From positions 992,001 through 1,056,000 of the forward strand of contig JADCRB010000075.1 in NCBI GenBank assembly GCA_021464245.1: a stretch of DNA of 64,000 bases, read 5' to 3'. Below are positions 56,501-64,000 of this stretch, one piece after another. Within the stretch, counting starts at the first letter, position 1. Every line of letters begins with the position of its first letter. A model generated the notes under the pieces. It was not told the DNA's origin and did not search any database. It was given only the letters and a program-made list of their open reading frames with translations. Both the position numbers and the translations under genes were made by a program. Source of the stretch: Carallia brachiata (lineage: Eukaryota > Streptophyta > Magnoliopsida > Malpighiales > Rhizophoraceae).

Positions 56501-59500
56501 CTGGTTTTCATACCTGAAACACTTAACTTAGCAGTCAGCAAGAGAACAAATAAAATATCTCAAAAGTCAAAGAAAATACAATATCAGATGAAGAATAAAG
56601 AAAACAAATTCCATACCCTTTCAGAGACTTCAGTCTCTCCAGCAAACTTTCACATTGTTTCATAAGACTAGTTGAAAGAGCAATAGCTCTATTGTTTTTA
56701 TCATCAGCTACAGAATTGTGTGGATCAGCTACAAGGTTTCCATCATCCAATGCATTAACAGTGGTTGTGTTAGTCATCAATTCACTTTGGTTCGCATCAG
56801 TAACCCAATTCCTATCTCGCAGGGACTCACGTCCGCATCCTTCAGCCAACCCATCCTTTTGTGGCACATAACCATGTGTATCTTCACTTTGAGGGAGCAA
56901 ATTGGCACCCACTGAGCTGTCTGTAGTGAATGCTGCCGGATGGTTATCCAAATCACCTAAATTTGAACTTAATTCATCTGCAACTGTGGAAGCAGTTTCT
57001 GTATTTTCTGTGACAACAGCTTTCTGATGGGAGGTCGACTGAGTTGCCTGAACCAAAACATCAGGTAGTTCCCATGAAGTCTCCCCAGTTTCAACATTCC
57101 AGTAATAGTATTGGCTACTCTCCTCGTGCATTACCATCCTCCACCCCATACTGATGTCCCCAGGAAGTTGCGCATGAAAAGCTTCAGGAACAGAGACGTG
57201 CTCCACTGATTTGCATACATCAGCAAAGGCAGCAGCATCAACTCCTTTAGAATCAAAATTGTCCAGACTCTGAAAAGCATCAACTGGAGAGGAAACTCTT
57301 TTTCCAACCTGCAATTCAACCTTCTGATCACCACCTTCTCCTACCGTATTGGCATCTGTATCTTTTTCTTCACTACAGGGTTCCTAATGAAGGGAAATAT
57401 CATTAGTGTGCATGCTAACTTAATATATGCAACCTACCCCAACCCCAAAATTAACCAGCATATAACAGATGTAAATCAAAGTGTAATGCTGTTATGTACT
57501 AGAATGAACATATCAATGCTGGATATCAGGCCTGCTACAGTCAAAGCAAAAATTGGCCTGTAATTCTCTCTAGAGAGAAGCAGAACCTAACAGGAGGAAG
57601 CATGCAGGACCTGAAAAGGTAAATGCACAACACCTGGGCCTTCCATTAAACAAAAAGCTTCAGTTATACTGAAAGACCTAACTCCCCTGACACAGTTAAC
57701 AAAGTTTGAACAGTGACCGTAAAGGTCCAAGGGTATAATGCAAGATGACCATAAACCAGTTTTGGCAATTTCAAAAAAAAAAATGTTGGTAGAAACAGTC
57801 ACAATTTAACCTTCCAGTCATTCAAGGATCACATCAAATGTCAGTTTAAATTCCAATTTCAAAACAAGCCACATTCGGAAAGCAAATGTCTTTAGCTTTC
57901 AACCTTAACCAGTGTCTATTTACAGAAGTACCAGACTGGGGCGTGAACAAATATCCAAAAATAACTTGGAGACTTTAAGACATCCTTTCATTGACTCGTA
58001 TGATATATAACTAAGCTGATGACAGATTGAGTGGTGGGAAAGCTAAGCTATTGCAGACCAGTAGGTTACCTTGTCTTTAAGATTAGCTGGGGAATTCTCT
58101 GTGACACCGTGGTTTGGCATTTCATTTGATTCCTCATCCAATTCATCGTCACTATATTGCCCAAGTAACAAAAGAGGATTCTGTGGCTGTTGACCTGTGG
58201 ACAAGAAAATAATATATTAAACTAAAAGCAATCATGTTTTTAACTCAGCAATAACAAAATCAAGATAACGTGCATAGATGGGTAATGTGTCCAACAAGAG
58301 TACTTGAGGAAGATCGAAGAAACCTGTCCCACATCAAAATGATGTCAGATTATCAGTGAAGGCAGAAAGCAATTAAAGCCAGAAACATACGAACCGATAA
58401 GAATAACTCCCTGAAGAAATCTCCAAAATGCTTCAATGCTGCGAAATAGCGGATAAGGATTGGAAGACATTCAAAAAATTCACTGTGGCAGGGCCCGATC
58501 TGATTCGATAAAGAAATTCCCATGACCACAGCCACCCTAAAGTCACAGATACTTGGAGGCAAATAACATAATATGCCACCAAAAATCATGTCATGCCCTC
58601 TCTACAAAGCCTTTTGAAGAAAACTGACGAACCCACCTGAAGATGATGGTGAATTGGGTAATCCAGCACGTCCTGTCGGATCTCTATCCCCTCCATCTTC
58701 TTCATGTACAGAGGAGGCACCCAAATCTCCTAGATATTTTAATAAAAGATCACACAGTTAAACGAAGATTCACCAATACCATAATTACAACATTGATTGC
58801 CAAAGCAAATAGCATACACACAGAGGGAGCAGTCGTTCGCGTCAATTAACAATACAAAAGTTCCAGCCATCTTGTAATGAAAATTGAAGATAAATACAAA
58901 ACATAATACTTTTAATACAACCATCAATCAAGACACAAATCCAAAGGCCACATATATATATATATATATATATGTAAATGAGAAATTACTTGCAAATGTG
59001 AAATTGGTTCATAAAAAATGGCAACTAAACATGCAATTATGGGGAGAACAAAGAATGGTTGAGACTGGAGAGTGCTCCTATCAATGTTCTAGAAAACCTT
59101 ATACCAATCCTCCACCATTAGAGGTGGAGAAACTATTGACACATTTGATTTTCCCCTAACATAACAGTTTCTACTTGTTTTTCCGAATTGAATTAACCAA
59201 CACTATTTGTAGCTCTCAGTAAAAACCCTAAAGATTTTTGGCAAACTATCCTCAGATGAATAAAACAGGTATCCAAAGACTTCAAGTTTCAGCAATGCTT
59301 GGACTCACAAAAAAAAGCAGCATAAAATCCAAACACTTAATTTGGTAAGGATACGAGAAAAAAGAAGATAAAAAAAAAAAAAAAAATCCCGAACATCTCA
59401 AATTCATCGTTGAAAGAATAACATAAACAGGCGGTCCTCCAAACATAACCGAACTCCCAACCCAAACATAAACTTGAAATTGAATTAAAATCCAAATTCC

Positions 59501-59727
59501 AATATTCTTGAAATTGAATTACAAAACTATATATACATATACATATAAATTTAAGTACATATGCATGCATGCAGACAAATCAATTGATTAGTGATCCCAT
59601 TACAAGCTTTCTAGAATCCAATCGAATAGAAAGAGGACGCACCAGAGGGTTCCGCGAAGAGATCAAGTTTGACGCGGCGGCCGGCGTTGCTGAGAGCGGC
59701 GAGGCGGCGCTCTTTTCTCTTCCCCAT
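53549..59727 (-). CDS. Two-WW-domain proline-rich nuclear protein, FNBP4-like
   Basis: Ten exons on the minus strand: 59727-59643, 58729-58637, 58194-58070, 57383-56617, 56513-55174, 54890-54811, 54738-54643, 54569-54496, 53934-53799, 53632-53549. All phases close, giving 959 residues. The start MGKRKERRLAALSNAGRRVK is basic. PLLLLGQYSDDELDEES follows near residue 70. WW domain 1 (GWRMVMHEESSQYYYWNVET, then SWELP) is near residues 180-208. A polyproline tract of four PPPP(P) blocks separated by acidic residues is near 565-603. WW domain 2 (GWQAYWDEGSKQVYYGN, then TTWTRP) ends the protein. WW domains bind proline-rich ligands, and the family resembles formin-binding protein 4, linked to mRNA processing. 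The polyproline tract could bind its own or a partner's WW domain. Function in plants is inferred from domains only. Confidence 0.88.
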
Positions 59728-59968
59728 CGCTGATGACAAAATTGCTTTACCCAAATTAATGAATTACAATTCTCTTCGATTCTTCTTTGGCTTGGTTTTT
59801 TTTTTTCCTCTCTTCTGGTCTTCGCTTCGATTTCCAAAGGAAGGAAATCGAAATTGGAAACAAATGAAATCCCAAACGCCAATCTCCTTCGTATAAAGAG
59901 AACGAGGAAAACGATGCGTCGCGGGCCGCCTAATACAACTGGACGGGGCGTCTGGGCCTAGTGGGGCG

Positions 59969-60370
59969 ACTAGTAATCGTTATTGTATTTCCCTTTTTGC
60001 CCCTTTTTTTTTGAACTGTTCAACATTCAAATTTAATTTATTATTTATTTATGGAATATACTTCTTGCTTTTTCAGTTAGGTAGTTTCTCAAACATTTAT
60101 GAGAAATGTTTTTTGTCGATCGGTTAGTTAATTTCCGTAACTTCTTAATTAATGAATAAATTTCTTATTTCTCTGTTATTATTATTATAATTTCAATATT
60201 ACGTCGTATGATTTCGTCGAATACGTCATATATTATTGTTAAAAATTATATATTTTAAATTATCTATAGTATATTTTATTTAGCACGGTGACTAGTAATC
60301 GTATTGTATTTCCCTTTTTCCCTTTTTTTTGGTGAACTATTCAACATTCAAATTGAATTTATTTATTGCA
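59969..60370. repeat. Direct repeat pair of about 80 bases
   Basis: The sequence starting GACTAGTAATCG, followed by TATTGTATTTCCCTTTTT and TTCAACATTCAAATT, occurs at 59969-60055 and again at 60290-60370 with small changes. The pair encloses about 235 bases of AT-rich DNA. A local tandem duplication is the simplest explanation. Confidence 0.75.
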
Positions 60371-60876
60371 AAAACAATACCGTTTCACCTAAAATATTTT
60401 TACGTCATCTGTATCCATAAACTAATTTATTTTGTTTATTAAAAGGCCATTGGGCCGAAAGGAATGCTCTTTTCTTTCTCATATCTTTATACCCCTTTTT
60501 AGAATAAAAATTTAAGATCTCCAACTTAAATACTAAATATTTAACTTATAAAGTGCCCCCGAAGGATTAATATACATTAAATTTAAGATCAAATATTGTT
60601 GTTGATAACTATGAGTTTCTAGGCCTAATAAGTTAGACTGCACACCCGCAAGACAATCTAACTGAGAGTCCGCATTAGCACTTCAATGCATAAACTCGTA
60701 AGTAAATAGGTAAAGAATATAAATGAAAATAGGGAAATTATGATAGAGACTTGAGGTGTGAGAAGCCTGCAGGATATCCCATAGTGACTAAGTTGTAATA
60801 GGAGCCTGTAGGTTACTGGGCTCATATATTTGCACCGGGAGGAGTCAAATAGATAGTTCACTTTGAAGCGTTAAGA

Positions 60877-61107
60877 ACAAATTGGTCCTAAGAACCAACA
60901 AGTGTTGATGTAGATTGTAAGGGTTTGTTATGCTTAATTAGATGTCTTAAATTTGAGTCTCTGAAAATGCAGTTGCGTTAAATAATTACTGTGAGACTTT
61001 TGCCACCCTTTTGAGATTCTGCTCGAGTCAGTCCGAATTAATCAGCTCATTAGTCTGAATACTGAACGGTCTTAGATAAAAAAAAAAAAAACAAATTGGT
61101 CCTAAGA
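60877..61107 (+). mobile_element. SINE with exact 17-base target duplication
   Basis: ACAAATTGGTCCTAAGA occurs at 60877-60893 and 61091-61107. Between them is an insert of about 197 bases, with a B-box-like AAATTTGAGTCTC near 60953, a 3' body ending TAGTCTGAATACTGAACGG, and a poly-A tail. The 3' body is shared with the element at 36765-36965. The complete target duplication marks this as a clean, probably fairly young insertion of an Au-like SINE. Confidence 0.85.
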
Positions 61108-61943
61108 GCACAAATTTATGACGGGCTAGGAAGAAATGAGTTCGCACCACTCACAAGAGATAGGCCCATCAGTAGGCTTTGTCCTTGTCAACTGTAAATT
61201 TCAGAGTGTCCGCTAAACATGACCAGTCTCTCTCAACTGTGAGGATTAGACCTATAAATTTTGTTCCCTTTTTTTTGGGGTTGAATCTTGGTTTCCTTGT
61301 TGACGGACAACGTTGGCCACCTCGCTTGCGGAGGCTGGGATGGAGAAATTCTACATTGCATCGGTTGCTCTTTGGACAGGTTTTGGATCTCAGCTTCTTA
61401 TAAGTTTGTGGACGAGGCCAGGTTGCCCTTCTGTTTTCTCTCTTTGTAAAATGTTGCGACTTGATTATCGAACTTTTCATTACTAATATTCATTCTTTTA
61501 TGCAAACTGGTAGTAGGCATGGAGGCTCTCATCACATTTTATCACATCGGTTTCTATGTGTAAACTCGGCATTTGTGCTGCCCGCTACATATTTTATTTG
61601 TCTGTAGAAGGGCAAAAGGTTTTTCAATAATCAAGACAAACGCTTCAGGCAAACCCTTGAACTTGAATTGCAATACGTCAACTAATTCAACTTAAGAGGT
61701 AGAGGAGAAAAAAGCAACTCAATAGAGCCCACACAGGAGACTTAAACAATTCCACGAAAAAGCTATTTAAGTAAATATCTGAAAACGGTAAACTATCCAA
61801 CACAGCTCCAAAACTTATCCAAAACCTCTCAAGCTGAGTCACAAGGGGTAAAACCATAAGCTAAACTACTTTGAAAAAGAGTACCACAACATAAGATAAA
61901 TTGCCAAGAGGTGAAAAAGAGTTTGATAGAGATTATAGAGAAC

Positions 61944-63778
61944 TTAGTCAACTTCCTCCATCTTGCTGCCCTCTGCATCGGCATCAGCATCCTCCAATGG
62001 GGGCATGTCGGCGTCGCCATCACCTGCCTCCTCGTCTATGCTCAGGCCGAGTTTTAGCATCCTGTGGATCCTGTTGCCAAAGGTGTTGGGGTCGTCCAGG
62101 CTGAAGCCAGAGGTGAGGAGGGCAGTCTCAAACAGCAACAGCACGAGATCCTTCACAGATTTGTCGTTCTTGTCAGCATCAGCTCTCTTCCTCAGCTCCT
62201 CCATGATGGGGTTGTCAGGGTTGATCTCCATGGTCTTCTTGCTTGACATGTAACCAGCCATGCTGTTGTCCCTCAAAGCTTGAGCCTTCATGATCCTCTC
62301 CATGTTCGCAGTCCAGCCATACTCACCGGTAACCAAACAGCAGGGAGAATCAACAACACGGTCAGATACCACAACCTTCTCCACCTTATCACCCAGCACT
62401 TCCTTGATAACCTTGCACAGACCCTCAAATTTCTCCTTCAGTTCTTCCTTCTTTTGCTTCTCATCCTCGCTCTCATCAATTTTCAAGCCCTCCTTGGTAG
62501 CAGACACCAGCTTCTTACCCTCAAATTCCTTGAGCTGACCAACAGCATACTCATCGATAGCATCAACCATGTAAAGGACTTCATAGCCCTTCTTCTTCAG
62601 TTTCTCAAGGAATGGGGAGTTCTCCACGGCCTTCTTGCTCTCTCCAGTGATGTAGTAAATGTCATTCTGGCCCTCCTTCATCCTGGTCACATAGTCCTTG
62701 AGGCTGGTCATCTCATCGCCGCTCTTGGTTGAGTGGTATCTGAGAAGTTCAGCAAGCTTTGTCTTGTTCTGAGAATCCTCATGGATTCCAAGCTTGAGAT
62801 TCTTAGAGAATGCCTCGTAGAACTTGTTGTAATCTTCTTTGTTCTCAGCAATCTCAAAGAAGAGTTCAACGCATTTCTTAACCAGATTCTTGCGGATGAC
62901 CTTCAGAATCTTGTTCTGTTGGAGCATCTCTCTTGAGATGTTGAGGGGAAGATCTTCTGAGTCAACAATGCCCTTGACAAAGCTAAGGTATTCAGGAATC
63001 AACTCCTCACAGTTGTCCATGATAAAGACACGGCGGACATAGAGCTTGATGTTGTTGGGCTTCTTCCTTGTGTCAAAGAGATCAAAAGGAGCCCGCTTGG
63101 GAACAAAGAGGATGGCCTTGAACTCAAGCTGACCCTCAACCGAGAAGTGCTTCACAGCCAAGTGCTCTTCCCAGTCATTGGTAAGGCTCTTGTAAAATGC
63201 AGCATATTCTTCCTTAGTGATCTCCTCAGGCTTCCTCATCCAGATGGGCTTCTGCTTGTTCACCAAAGACCACTCGTGGGACACCTCCTTAATCTTTTTC
63301 TTTTTCTTCTCTTCCTTCTCTTTTTCCTCATCAACATCTTCAACCTTTCCTTCCTCGTCCTTCTTCTCTTCCTCATCCTCATCATCAGAAATTTCCTTCT
63401 CGGTAGTCTTCTCAATCCAGAGAGAGATTGGGTAGCTGATGAACTCCGAATGCTTCTTGATCAGATCCTTCAAACGGCGCTCCTCAAGGTATTCAAGCTG
63501 GTCTTCCTTAAGAAAAAGGGTGATCTTAGTACCTCTCCCAAGTTGCTCGCCAGAGGTATCCCTGGTGACGGTGAATGACCCACCAGCTTGGGACTCCCAG
63601 ATGTACTGCTCATCATCATTGTGCTTAGTTGTGACAATAACTTTCTCGGCAACCAAATAAGCCGAATAAAAACCAACGCCGAACTGTCCAATCATGCTCA
63701 CATCAGCTCCAGCAGCCAATGCCTCCATAAACTCTTTGGTTCCAGACCTTGCAATGGTACCAAGGTTGTTGACCAAAT
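61944..63778 (-). CDS. Cytosolic HSP90 molecular chaperone, last exon (partial)
   Basis: ATP-dependent chaperone of the cytosol and nucleus. The exon opens at an acceptor (TTTCCAG) at 63779 with phase 1 and encodes 610 residues to the TAG; full-length proteins have about 700, so roughly the first 90 residues lie right of the window. Seen in order: [16 protein letters not shown] and [17 protein letters not shown] of the ATPase domain, a charged Glu/Lys linker ([15 protein letters not shown] onward), middle-domain [21 protein letters not shown]-terminal [16 protein letters not shown], and the end GSKMEEVD. The MEEVD pentapeptide binds TPR co-chaperones and shows the cytosolic form. The interrupted ATPase domain fits a multi-exon plant HSP90 gene. 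Promoter and heat-shock elements are not in view. Confidence 0.95.
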
Positions 63779-64000
63779 CTGGAAACATCAAAGCAGCAAC
63801 ATCAGTGAGCCACAGATTATTAAAAAAAAAACATTCACAATTACATATATAAATTACCAAATCACAAATTATCAAAAGGGTACAACTACATAGAAGTGCA
63901 AAAAATAAACGCGGGAGTCAACACATTGCAACAGACGGCTTTATTTTTGCACAAGTCACTTAAGTTTTACAACGAAATAAAAGTTAGAAAAATATTTTCG
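63779..64000 (-). other. Intron of the HSP90 gene
   Basis: Sequence upstream of the last HSP90 exon, AT-rich with a T-rich stretch (minus strand) near 63821-63831, and no coding similarity. It continues beyond the window edge, where the first exons should be. Confidence 0.75.

Larger units (their letters stand above)
59728..61943. other. Intergenic region between two minus-strand genes
   Basis: 59728-59940 should hold the 5' UTR and promoter of the WW-domain gene. A direct repeat pair occurs at 59969-60055 and 60290-60370, and a SINE at 60894-61090. 61500-61943 should include the 3' UTR of HSP90. No other gene was seen. Confidence 0.55.

Noticed and set aside
62280..63578. Long forward frames (up to 150 codons) opposite HSP90
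   Set aside because: Shadows of the HSP90 coding exon on the other strand.

Overview
The window is nuclear DNA of a flowering plant, almost certainly a eudicot. Genes are split by many short AT-rich introns with GT-AG junctions. Intergenic DNA is AT-rich and full of small transposons (MITE, SINE and TRIM types), with one decayed Ty3/gypsy fragment. A woody eudicot of the citrus type would fit, but nothing seen here proves the family.

Left third (1-20.2 kb): a tandem segmental duplication. Each unit carries, in order, the 3' end of a RING-H2 ubiquitin ligase gene (+), a 12-exon farnesyl-diphosphate-synthase-like gene (+), and a group-A/FD-like bZIP gene (-) lying tail to tail with the synthase. 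Unit 1 ends inside the bZIP gene and unit 2 begins inside the RING gene, with an unassigned 310-base stretch and a hAT-like repeat at the junction. The duplicates have decayed in complementary ways. Synthase copy 1 has two 1-base deletions and is a pseudogene. Synthase copy 2 is fully open (343 codons). The bZIP of unit 1 and the RING fragment of unit 2 are broken. Copy 2 is the most interesting gene in the window. Both Asp-rich motifs are intact, but the aromatic pair that sets chain length before the first one is replaced by Cys-Ala, and the usual basic C-terminus is missing.

Middle (20-53 kb): a small CSPTTH-motif protein gene (22.9 kb), a plastid-type glycine-rich membrane protein gene resembling YELLOW LEAF 1 (25.3-26.8 kb), and a seven-exon sieve element occlusion (phloem P-protein) gene (38.4-41.4 kb). 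Around these lies an unidentified repeat family with gene-like 5' ends, in at least three copies near 28, 43 and 45 kb. A truncated Ty3/gypsy element sits at 47.5-48.8 kb. The remainder is AT-rich intergenic DNA.

Right end (53.5-64 kb), minus strand: a ten-exon gene for a 959-residue protein with two WW domains and a polyproline tract (FNBP4-like), then the large last exon of a cytosolic HSP90 ending in MEEVD, whose first exons lie beyond the window.

Exon structures were worked out by eye. For five genes (synthase copy 2, YELLOW LEAF 1-like, SEO, FNBP4-like, and the bZIP 3' half) every splice phase closes, which supports the models. The neighbouring genes do not look functionally linked beyond the duplicated block.
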